Below are positions 30,701-37,122 of a stretch of 64,000 nt of DNA, in pieces; the first letter of the stretch is position 1; each line of letters starts with the position of its first letter. The stretch is taken from positions 1 through 64,000 of the forward strand of contig JAZRPZ010000117.1 in assembly GCA_045649485.1 (NCBI GenBank). The letters run 5' to 3'. The notes below the pieces were generated by a model. It was not told where the DNA came from and ran no database searches. It was given only the letters and a program-made list of their open reading frames with translations. This stretch comes from RUG11247 sp045649485. GTDB lineage: Bacteria; Bacillota; Clostridia; Christensenellales; Aristaeellaceae. The position numbers and the translations under genes were made by a program.

Positions 30701-32251
30701 CCGGATTTTACTGCCGGCGGAACCCTCAAATATATGTTCATGGATGCCGATAAGGACCTGTATGCTATCTGGCAGCCCGAGAAGATCACTATCCCGATGG
30801 ATAAGGATTTTACCGGACAGAAGTTTGAACAGACCAACGATGAAGCACCTACGTGGCCTAAAAACGGACGCACATACCAGTTCACCATAGAGGCAATATC
30901 TTTGCCGGAGGGAGCGGCGTATGCAAAGCGTACCGTAACCAGTGCCGCTGACGGATCGTTCAGCTTCCCGCAGATTGATGTGCCTGTGGCAGGCATGTAC
31001 GTATTTGAGGTGCGTGAAGTGATCGGCAGCCTGCCTGTACAATACGATACATCCGTATACAGGCTTACTGTCAATATCGTTGAGAGTGATTACGGTCTGG
31101 GTATCGCGGGATATTCCTTCACGCGCAACAATGAGATGATCGCGGTTGACGGCAATAAAGTCGATAACGTGGTATTTGAATTTACCAACCGTACGGATGT
31201 GCGAACCGTAACTGCCGTAAAACGCTGGAACGACGGTGATGATCAGGACGGAATACGCCCCGATTCTGTAACCGTTACCATCAAACGCCGCGGAGATAAT
31301 GTATTCGCGGAGAGGGGAGACCTTACCCGTGCCGCAGGCTGGACATATACATGGGAAGGACTTCCGATAAAGGATCCGTCCAGCGGTCTGATCTATGAAT
31401 ACTATATTGAAGAGGATGCGGTCGCCGGCTATACGGCAGCTTATTCCGGAGACATGAACAGCGGCCTGACCGTCACAAACACTCACGTACCTCTTATGAC
31501 GAATCTGAGTGTAGTGAAGGCCTGGAGAGATAACAACAATGCGGAGGGCTATCGCCCGGATGCGATCGAGTATACCGTTACCGGACGCACACCGGATGAC
31601 AGCGTGGTACTGATACGCAGGAGCGGTGATGTGGCTGCGCCCTGGCGATATACATTCATCGATCTGCCTGTGTATTACAGAGGAGAACACATTAACTACA
31701 CGGTTACCGAATCCGAGGTTTCCGGATATACATCGGCAGTTGAATCTGTCGGCAGCGGCAGCAGCGGCAATCCCGTTGTACGAGTGACCAATACCCTGCA
31801 GGTAAAGAGCGTAACGGTCACCAAATACGTGGAAGGCAATGCGGCGCACAGGGATGCAGATTTCAATTTCACGGCAAAGGTGTATGACGCGGATGGCAGC
31901 CCTGTATCCGATATACCCTCCGGCACAGGATATACCGTAGATCCTGACGGAATTATCCGGTTTGCACTCAGCCACGGAGAGTCCGTAAAGCTTGATATGC
32001 TGCCCAAGGAAGGATATATCGTGGTGAACGAAGAATGCGGTTCTTACAGTCCTGTATGGTCCGCAGGCGGAATTGAGACACCGGACGGAATGAAGTATTC
32101 CATTGCGGAAACATCCGCCCTTTCGGTCACCAATCACAGGAGCATGGATATATCTACAGGTGTGAAGCTTGATGCAGCACCGTATATACTGCTTTCGGCG
32201 ATCGCATTTGCAGGAATCGCATTGAGACGCAGAAAAAGGAGGAATGTCTGA
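27758..32251 (+). CDS. Giant pilus adhesin with sortase signal (Cpa-like)
   Basis: The protein has 1497 residues. After a signal peptide there is an unrecognised N-terminal region (about 30-320) and several InlB-type (Listeria-Bacteroides) repeats of the GYTFxGW kind (about 325-1005; for example FMGWDEDPAAKIPDFTAGGTLKYMF). Then comes an FctA-like isopeptide pilin domain (about 1010-1145), two Cna_B domains (about 1150-1345; KRWNDGDDQDGIRPDSVTV, KAWRDNNNAEGYRPDAIEY), and a further beta domain (VTKYVEGNAAHRDADFNF). The end is a sorting signal with ISTGV at about 1463-1467, a hydrophobic stretch and RRRKRR. Cna_B and FctA domains normally carry Lys-Asn isopeptide bonds. As the large tip adhesin it occupies the place of Cpa in streptococcal FCT loci. 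It overlaps the next gene by one base. Confidence 0.9.
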   Translation: MLKRFYRQIVAILTVLMLLPGLFAVPAEEYVEYSDGLSVWNLRSTPASLEDYAETSNVTANFYIYIGDSWHKVHTEYKLYKVVANGNRYAVSASQLETAYGDYGFDAEDFRGESERRFGYENSGRFGTIWADVEPVQLNGEWMLPLSVRDVKSYDVYYLPNNTETLNGAHLSSVQGANSFSRVTLSEYNTANTTEFVIVSTTPLREWIAGMTGETLDGWQKSVDKYTWFVDSSFNTELTDEMTAADFRTIYGRIQQVDITLVDADGNVLGVVTEERYGMLLADWLKESDALELNNGKTVHHYTWELPNDTAITTQTLSQAVTVIGTEKPVYTITFIDNAADSEEKGGSFINGDAAHTTIDVLQGDCVPAEFLAGMSTNIALNEGFAFVEWRYLGNDGYLVLDNRTSVIADTVVWAHYTQKVYVRFWKDRSMAEMFDGTGREEQPVGKLYEGILPAAADILSAAPAEGMRFRYWLDLNTGEVFTPGIDKVKGNLDLYPVFERAIFEFKDSDGNTLEALYEGTELLYDAPEKEGYYYAGFRVQCGDSDTMLIAPETKISWEYIEENDIVYSGPENGRYTITAETVYYQQRNVVYHTGGDAEFIIFGATASDEYSVVVNDNVVLLGALDIVNNVSPIGLALKGWSLTEGSDEIDFEPNAAFAGEEELNQLVASGGTVHLYPVWAKKDDTIAITFNSNYPEGVVDSEGNPLVDKTYTVYIKIGSMPTMPTMAKTGIEKPANLAEKDGEYVPRYLMAGWSLTTDGVVGDPSDENTQKNGTYVEGSQYMKALNADTTFNAIWIDTEPAITPTSAKFHIRIDGTLPLEPGQQPSSGYLPGTCGTGSWDGTIKKQMNVVNNVPEVEANIDEEPDIGIILNKLQDTNNNYHNIFPEIMDATVENYGEYWWIDWYACKLVNCPPYGYHYHVDGRVRFANQVELNYHPNGGFDVPVGSVHTKDTVADVDFSKIPKRENFIFMGWDEDPAAKIPDFTAGGTLKYMFMDADKDLYAIWQPEKITIPMDKDFTGQKFEQTNDEAPTWPKNGRTYQFTIEAISLPEGAAYAKRTVTSAADGSFSFPQIDVPVAGMYVFEVREVIGSLPVQYDTSVYRLTVNIVESDYGLGIAGYSFTRNNEMIAVDGNKVDNVVFEFTNRTDVRTVTAVKRWNDGDDQDGIRPDSVTVTIKRRGDNVFAERGDLTRAAGWTYTWEGLPIKDPSSGLIYEYYIEEDAVAGYTAAYSGDMNSGLTVTNTHVPLMTNLSVVKAWRDNNNAEGYRPDAIEYTVTGRTPDDSVVLIRRSGDVAAPWRYTFIDLPVYYRGEHINYTVTESEVSGYTSAVESVGSGSSGNPVVRVTNTLQVKSVTVTKYVEGNAAHRDADFNFTAKVYDADGSPVSDIPSGTGYTVDPDGIIRFALSHGESVKLDMLPKEGYIVVNEECGSYSPVWSAGGIETPDGMKYSIAETSALSVTNHRSMDISTGVKLDAAPYILLSAIAFAGIALRRRKRRNV

Positions 32252-32562
32252 TGGATCAGAAGAATGAAGCTCCCCGCAGGCGCAGGGAGGGCAGGCAGGC
32301 CTCCGCAGCACCGCTGTTTCCGGATAATCCGTATCAGCGGAAGATAGCAGACTGGCTTAAGAAGCTTAAGCTGCGCAGGGTTCTCTTTGGCGGAGTAAGT
32401 GAAAAGCAGGTGTGGAAGCACATCGGCGAACTGAACGCCATGTATCAGCAGATGCTGGAGACCGAACGCGCACGTTATCAGGTGCTGCTGCATCAGCATG
32501 GAATAACGGATGACGGGCAGACTCCCTATCCCGACGGACCTCCGGGAGGTGACGGTCCTTGA
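32251..32562 (+). CDS. 103-residue pilus-operon protein of unknown function
   Basis: The protein has 103 residues (MDQKNEAPRRRREGRQA...). It is basic at the N-terminus, has an amphipathic helical middle (YQRKIADWLKKLKLRRVLFGGVSEKQVWKHIGELNAMYQQML) and a Pro/Gly/Asp-rich tail. No signal peptide or membrane helix, so it is cytosolic or membrane-peripheral. It overlaps the adhesin stop by one base and the SipA-like gene by four, so it is translated with them. The GGVSEKQVWKHIGELN stretch resembles the DivIVA/GpsB-like 'f.v...V.yL..L' pattern of N-terminal membrane-binding modules; that is a weak resemblance. There is no counterpart in the streptococcal locus. It may link pilus assembly to the inner face of the membrane. 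Confidence 0.75.
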   Translation: MDQKNEAPRRRREGRQASAAPLFPDNPYQRKIADWLKKLKLRRVLFGGVSEKQVWKHIGELNAMYQQMLETERARYQVLLHQHGITDDGQTPYPDGPPGGDGP

Positions 32563-33113
32563 AAAAAGAATCGCCGAGGAAACCGGCTGATATCGCCGCA
32601 GTGATAGAGGCGCGGCGTGAGAGGGCCATAACCCGGCAGGAAACATGGGAACTGGTGCGTCGGATACTGCTGATTGCAGTTGTCGGCTATGTGCTGCTGA
32701 CGCAGGTGTTCCTGATCGATCAGGTTTCCGGCCAGCATATGTTTCCGGCAGTAAAGGATGGAGACGTTGTGCTGGCGTACAGGCTGCAGCGCGACTATAT
32801 GCGCGGTGATGTGGTCGTCTGCCGTGTGAACGGAGAACGACATTACGGACGCATAGCTGCGCAGGCAGGCGATGAGATCGTGATCGATGAGGACGGATCC
32901 GTTTACATAAACGGACAGCTTCCGGCCGAAGAGATACTTTTTCCCACCTATACACAGGATTTGCAGCCGATGAGGCTGGAAATTCCCGAAGGCCATGTAT
33001 ATCTGTTGGGAGACTACCGCACACAGACTGAGGACAGCCGCGATTTCGGCGTGATACCAATGGCTGATGTGGATGGCAAGGTTATAACTCTGCTGAGACG
33101 CAGAGCACTATAA
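32559..33113 (+). CDS. SipA-like pilus assembly factor: catalytically dead type I signal peptidase homolog
   Basis: The protein has 184 residues with a TTG start; GGGAGGTGA lies 6 nt upstream and the start overlaps the previous stop. It has one N-terminal membrane helix (ILLIAVVGYVLLTQVFLI) and the S26 fold: box B SGQHMFPAVKDGD, box C YMRGDVVV, box D HYGRIAAQAGDEI, box E GDYRTQTEDSRDFG. The catalytic Ser of box B (G-x-S-M-x-P) is His60 and the general-base Lys of box D (K-R) is Gly97. It therefore should not cleave signal peptides. In Streptococcus pyogenes, SipA is an inactive signal peptidase homolog required for pilus polymerisation and encoded in the same place, between adhesin and major pilin. 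That role is inferred here. Confidence 0.88.
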   Translation: MKKESPRKPADIAAVIEARRERAITRQETWELVRRILLIAVVGYVLLTQVFLIDQVSGQHMFPAVKDGDVVLAYRLQRDYMRGDVVVCRVNGERHYGRIAAQAGDEIVIDEDGSVYINGQLPAEEILFPTYTQDLQPMRLEIPEGHVYLLGDYRTQTEDSRDFGVIPMADVDGKVITLLRRRAL

Positions 33114-33150
33114 GAGAACGAAAGACCCATGAAATACAGGAGGGACTAAC

Positions 33151-34200
33151 ATGAAAAAACTGATAGCAATGCTGCTTGCCGTAATGATGCTGCTGACCGC
33201 AGCCGCCGCCTTTGCAGAAGAGACAGTTGTCTATGACGGCAGTTTTACCAAGAAATACACCGGTGCGCTGCCCGTTGATGATACCTTGAAGTTTGATGTC
33301 ACATTCGTGAAAGAGACCATTACCGGAAGTACTGAGGCTCCTGCTGAACCTCTGATCATTGTACCTAATCATGATGTGGTTTCCGGAGATGACAACATCA
33401 ATAATGTTGAGTTCACCTACATACAGCCTGAAGAGTACGGCAATTATGTATACAAGATCACTGAAGACAAAACTTATAATACCAATCCCAATGTAATTTA
33501 CGATGATGAAGCTATCTTTGTTGCAGTAAATTATTACATTAATGATAAGGGCGAGGATACTGTAAGATTTACTATGTGCAATAATCCCGACGGCGTCTCT
33601 CCTGCAGTTGAAGATACCGACGATGCAGATACCAAACCGGATCAGTTTGTAAACGACTATAAAGTCGGCGGATTTTCAGTAGAGAAGCAGATCGAAGGTA
33701 ATGCCGGTAATATCAAACATGAGTTCGATGTGGAAATTACTTTCGTATCTGATCAGACGCTGGAAGGTCTCAGCATGAGCTACAGCAATGGTACTGAAAG
33801 CACTTCCATCAGCGATATTGGAGATCTTGCTGAAGGCGAACCTGAATTTATAACTATCACCATCGGTCACAACGAGACGATTACTTTCTCCGGTGTGCCC
33901 TATGGCGTGACAGTTACCGTAGAGGAAACCAATAGAAAAGGCAAGAGCAATCTTAACGGTTATGTTCCCGAGTATTTCGTCAACGATGGAAAGTTTGAGG
34001 TTGTTGATGGAGCGTATCCTTCTGTAACCGTTGATAATGATACTGTGGATGAAATCAAGATCGTAAATACCAAGACTTCCATTGTCCCCACCGGCGTATA
34101 CATGGATTACATCCCCTATGTTGTACTGCTGGCTGTTGCTGTGATCGCGATCGTTGCCATTGTGGCAAAGAACCGCGCACGTTCCCGTGAAGACGATTGA
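33151..34200 (+). CDS. FctA/Spy0128-like major pilin with VPTGV sorting signal
   Basis: The protein has 349 residues. A signal peptide (MKKLIAMLLAVMMLLTAAAAFA) is followed by two beta-sandwich pilin domains. Domain 1 (about 25-170): Lys near SFTKKYTGALP, YVYKITED, and Asn in FVNDYKV. Domain 2 (about 170-310): Lys in FSVEKQIEGNAGN, Glu in VTVEETN, Asn in IKIVNTKTS. These are the positions of intramolecular Lys-Asn isopeptide bonds in this family. The sorting signal is IVPTGVYMD, then a hydrophobic helix and RARSRE. The gene has a good RBS and the hairpin 34241-34281 behind it, which may raise its dosage relative to the sortase, as expected of the shaft subunit. Confidence 0.92.
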   Translation: MKKLIAMLLAVMMLLTAAAAFAEETVVYDGSFTKKYTGALPVDDTLKFDVTFVKETITGSTEAPAEPLIIVPNHDVVSGDDNINNVEFTYIQPEEYGNYVYKITEDKTYNTNPNVIYDDEAIFVAVNYYINDKGEDTVRFTMCNNPDGVSPAVEDTDDADTKPDQFVNDYKVGGFSVEKQIEGNAGNIKHEFDVEITFVSDQTLEGLSMSYSNGTESTSISDIGDLAEGEPEFITITIGHNETITFSGVPYGVTVTVEETNRKGKSNLNGYVPEYFVNDGKFEVVDGAYPSVTVDNDTVDEIKIVNTKTSIVPTGVYMDYIPYVVLLAVAVIAIVAIVAKNRARSREDD

Positions 34201-34240
34201 TGATCTTTAATGCCTTCGGGGCGCAGGCTTTGCGTCCCGG

Positions 34241-34281
34241 GGCAGCGTGAGCAGTCTGTTCTGCAGACTGCCGACGCTGCC
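34241..34281 (+). other. Intercistronic hairpin between major pilin and sortase
   Basis: Two stacked 8-bp stems, GGCAGCGT/ACGCTGCC and GCAGTCTG/CAGACTGC, separated by a 2x2 internal loop and closed by a 5-nt loop. No T-tract, so full termination is unlikely. Such structures protect the upstream mRNA 3' end or partly end transcription. Confidence 0.65.
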
Positions 34282-34310
34282 TCATGAATCCGTATGAAAG
34301 GAGCATGACC

Positions 34311-35081
34311 ATGCAGCTCAAGCTGGTAAGGCTGATAAATTCCCTTATCTCTGCAGCAGAGATAGTCATAATTTTGGTCGTGCTCTTGTTTGCGGCATTT
34401 GCGCTTTGGGATAATCAGCAGGTATATCAGCGGGCTGACGCTGCGCGTGATGAGCTTTTATCATTCAAACCGGATCAGGAGGAAGATTCTGCCCCTTCGT
34501 TTGAAGAACTGCAGGCTGTCAACCCCGATGTCTGCGCGTGGCTTACCATGGACGGAACGCGTATCGATTACCCTGTGCTGCAGGGCGAAGATAATTTTGA
34601 ATACCTGAGCCTTGACGTGTACGGTGAGTTTTCGCTGGCAGGCAGTATATATCTTGATTCCCGCAATGACCGGGATTTTTGTGATGCATATTCGCTGCTG
34701 CACGGGCATCATCTCGATCAGGGACGCATGTTCGGTGATCTTGATCTGTATAAGCAGCAGGAATTTTTTGAAGAGAATACTACGGGAATACTGCTTGTTC
34801 CGGGCGGTTATTATTCGCTGGATGTAATGGCATATCTGCTGGTCGAATCTACCGATGATGTTATTTTCGCACCGCAGTATTGGACTGAAGATGCTGCCGA
34901 TGTGCTGGAATACTGCCGCGAAAATGCGGTATATATGAATGAACCTGTATTCGAACGCGCTCAGGAGGAAGGCGCGCAGCTGCTGTGCCTTGCGACCTGT
35001 TCTACGGAGACGACCGAAGCACGCACGATAGTTATCTGTGTTATGACATGGAATGAGTATACTGAGGAGGTGATGCCGTGA
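34311..35081 (+). CDS. Class B sortase (pilus polymerase type)
   Basis: The protein has 256 residues. The start was chosen because AAAGGAG lies 7 nt before this ATG; an ATG two codons upstream is only 1 nt from it. One N-terminal membrane anchor (VIILVVLLFAAFALW), then a sortase domain with His133 in LLHGHHLDQGRMFGDL, Cys230 in LLCLATCSTE and Arg238 in EARTIVI: the complete His-Cys-Arg set in SrtB arrangement. In streptococcal FCT loci the pilus-polymerising sortase is also class-B-like and follows fctA, as here. It probably joins FctA subunits at VPTG. It overlaps the basal pilin gene by 4 nt. Confidence 0.92.
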   Translation: MQLKLVRLINSLISAAEIVIILVVLLFAAFALWDNQQVYQRADAARDELLSFKPDQEEDSAPSFEELQAVNPDVCAWLTMDGTRIDYPVLQGEDNFEYLSLDVYGEFSLAGSIYLDSRNDRDFCDAYSLLHGHHLDQGRMFGDLDLYKQQEFFEENTTGILLVPGGYYSLDVMAYLLVESTDDVIFAPQYWTEDAADVLEYCRENAVYMNEPVFERAQEEGAQLLCLATCSTETTEARTIVICVMTWNEYTEEVMP

Positions 35082-35689
35082 AGCGTCTTATGAAGGCCCT
35101 GTTTGCCGTTTTTATCGTGATGGTCATGTGCATCCCTGCCGCGGCTGTTTCGGAAAACTCCCTGCCGGTAAAGGTCAGGACGGAGGGCAAGTTTGCGGAA
35201 AGAACGGAAAAATTCTGTATAGTGCTGGAAGCAGCGGATGAAAACTGCCCGCTGCCCGATGGCAGTGCGGACGGAAAAAACTCATTTATGGTAGAAGCGG
35301 GCAAGACGGCTTCGCTGCCTGAAATAGTTTTTGAAGAGTATGGCGTATACGGCTATCTGGTTTATCAGCAGCCCGGCACCAATGAGAACTGCCGCTATGA
35401 CGATACTGTATACCATGTGACGGTGTATGCTTCCGGCAGCGAGGATGAGCCCGATGTATTTATTGTGCAGAAGGACGAAAACGGAATAAAGCTGGAAGAA
35501 ATAGTGTTTGTGAATGCCGCCGTAAAGCAGGATGATAATTCCGAACCTTCGCAGGATGATTCGGGTATTCCCAAAACCGGCGTTGTGGATTGCTGGATGT
35601 ACTATATCGCAGGCGCTGCGGTGCTTCTGATTGTGGCAGGCTGGATGGCATTCGTGCTGCTGCGTCAGGACGGAGAATGCAATGAGTAA
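35078..35689 (+). CDS. Small basal pilin (FctB-like) with IPKTG sorting signal
   Basis: The protein has 203 residues with a GTG start in the GTGA overlap with the sortase gene. A signal peptide (MKALFAVFIVMVMCIPAAA) precedes one FctA/FctB-like beta domain (about 30-150; FCIVLEAADENCPLPDGS..., GVYGYLVYQQPGTNENCRYDDTVYHVTVY, VFVNAAVK) and a short Ser/Asp linker. The end is IPKTGVVDCWMYYIAG, a hydrophobic helix and a tail. Its small size, single domain and position after the sortase fit the basal pilin that anchors the shaft to the wall. The overlap with the next sortase gene is 8 nt. Confidence 0.88.
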   Translation: MKRLMKALFAVFIVMVMCIPAAAVSENSLPVKVRTEGKFAERTEKFCIVLEAADENCPLPDGSADGKNSFMVEAGKTASLPEIVFEEYGVYGYLVYQQPGTNENCRYDDTVYHVTVYASGSEDEPDVFIVQKDENGIKLEEIVFVNAAVKQDDNSEPSQDDSGIPKTGVVDCWMYYIAGAAVLLIVAGWMAFVLLRQDGECNE

Positions 35690-36503
35690 GAAAAAGCGTA
35701 TTGCGCTGCGGATAATGATATTCTGCATCGCGGGCGCGGTGCTGCTGTTATGGCTGGCTTTTGACGAACTGGCGGACAGAAAAGAGAGCGCCGACTATTA
35801 TGCGGATCTGCGCGATGTACATGCCGTCGAAACTGCTTATGTGCAGGCTGATGCTCAGCCGGCTGAAACGGATGCCGGCGAAGACGTGACCAAACCTGAT
35901 GCCGCATCCGATGAGGCGCCCGAAACGAGCGAGACCAATGATATATCGGCGATGGACTTCGAAGCGCTTTCTGCCGATATGCCGGATATCTGCGGCTGGA
36001 TAACTATCCCCGGTACTGAGGTGGATTTTCCGGTGGTACAGGGTGAGGATAATGTGTTTTACCTCGAACATCTGCCTGACGGAACTGCAAACAGCTCCGG
36101 TTCTATAATGCTTGATGCTGCAAACTCAGCCGACTGGACGGATGACGTAAGTATACTTCACGGGCATCATATGCGCGGCGGTAAAATGTTTGGCAGTCTG
36201 AGTGATTTTGCCGATGCGGATTTCGCGGGCATGCATCCGAGTATGCTGTTGTATACTCCGCAGGGCGATTACGATGTATTCATTATTGCGGCTTGCGTTG
36301 TAGACCCGGATGAGTTCTCTTACTGCACGGATTTCTCCTCGGAAGATGAGTTCAATGAATACATAAGCGTTCTTACTGAGGCTTCTGCATACAAACCCGG
36401 TATATTGCCGACCATGGATGACCGGCTGATACTGCTGTCTACATGTGATTATGAATTTGACAACGCGCGTTTCGTTATACTGGGAATGCTTGCAGAAAGA
36501 TAA
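35682..36503 (+). CDS. Second class B sortase
   Basis: The protein has 273 residues; GGAG lies 6 nt before the ATG. A membrane anchor (IMIFCIAGAVLLLWLAF) is followed by a long acidic linker (about 35-90) and a sortase domain with His142 in ILHGHHMRGGKMFGSL, Cys245 in ILLSTCDYEFDNARF and Arg253. It is related to but clearly different from the upstream sortase. It may attach the basal pilin to peptidoglycan or add the adhesin, dividing labour with the first enzyme. It is the last gene of the pilus operon. Confidence 0.9.
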   Translation: MSKKKRIALRIMIFCIAGAVLLLWLAFDELADRKESADYYADLRDVHAVETAYVQADAQPAETDAGEDVTKPDAASDEAPETSETNDISAMDFEALSADMPDICGWITIPGTEVDFPVVQGEDNVFYLEHLPDGTANSSGSIMLDAANSADWTDDVSILHGHHMRGGKMFGSLSDFADADFAGMHPSMLLYTPQGDYDVFIIAACVVDPDEFSYCTDFSSEDEFNEYISVLTEASAYKPGILPTMDDRLILLSTCDYEFDNARFVILGMLAER

Positions 36504-36541
36504 ATATCCCGACCCTGTTGAAACAGGGCCGGGATATTTTT
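36502..36541. terminator. Pilus operon terminator
   Basis: A long stem AAATATCCCG-CCCTGT / ACAGGG-CGGGATATTT with a 4-nt loop, then TTTTG. The stop codon is at its base. It can also serve the converging minus-strand operon. Confidence 0.88.
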
Positions 36542-36553
36542 GTCTTTGGGGTA

Positions 36554-37120
36554 TCAGGCTTTTTCAAAGAGGAAGAAGGGGCGGTGCACACAGTCGGAGC
36601 GGATTATGGAGAAATCGGCATAAGCGTCGGTACCATCCATGCGTACCTTGCCGATACGTCCGGGTACGTCGAAACGTCCGGGGCGATACATGGAATCCCA
36701 TACCTTGACTTCACTGCCTTCGGCGGCAGCAAGCACGATATAATGACCGGAATCGGAGAATACGCCGATATATCCATCTTCGGGACGGTCGCCGTAGGTG
36801 TTGGCGATCACCATGCCCTTTTTTTCCTGCAGGAAGCGCAGCGCTTCGTCTGCGTCTTCGGTATCGTGTACGATGAGACCGAATTTTTCTGCGAATGCCT
36901 TGGCATAGATGTAGAAATTGGTGCCTACCGCAGCACGTGCGCCGCATTCAAGACCGAAGGCGGAAGCCGCTTCCGGAGGGAAATCTACACCCAGCATATT
37001 TTCGGCCACCATGGAAGCGGCGCAGGGTCCGCAGCCGTTGTTGGCGATTGTGCCCTTGCCGGAAACGGGGGAGGGATAGGGAACATGCTCATAATCCAGC
37101 TGACAATAGAATTTTGCCAC
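36554..37120 (-). CDS. C39-like papain-fold cysteine peptidase
   Basis: The protein has 188 residues, GTG start with AAGGAGG upstream. The core is NNGCGPCAASMV (nucleophile Cys30), SGHYIVLAA (His126) and VKVWDSM (Asp142), the Cys-His-Asp arrangement of the C39-like/peptidase_C39_2 family. No signal peptide or partner ABC transporter, so it is a stand-alone cytosolic enzyme. It is the last gene of a minus-strand run, 2 nt after the ceramidase-like gene, which suggests a role in the same pathway. Substrate unknown. Confidence 0.8.
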   Translation of the reverse strand: MAKFYCQLDYEHVPYPSPVSGKGTIANNGCGPCAASMVAENMLGVDFPPEAASAFGLECGARAAVGTNFYIYAKAFAEKFGLIVHDTEDADEALRFLQEKKGMVIANTYGDRPEDGYIGVFSDSGHYIVLAAAEGSEVKVWDSMYRPGRFDVPGRIGKVRMDGTDAYADFSIIRSDCVHRPFFLFEKA

Positions 37121-37122
37121 GG

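Noticed and set aside
27923..32311. Large minus-strand frames opposite the adhesin gene
   Set aside because: They are antisense to a protein with a signal peptide, Cna_B domains and sorting signal; their products look random and Cys/His/Arg-rich.
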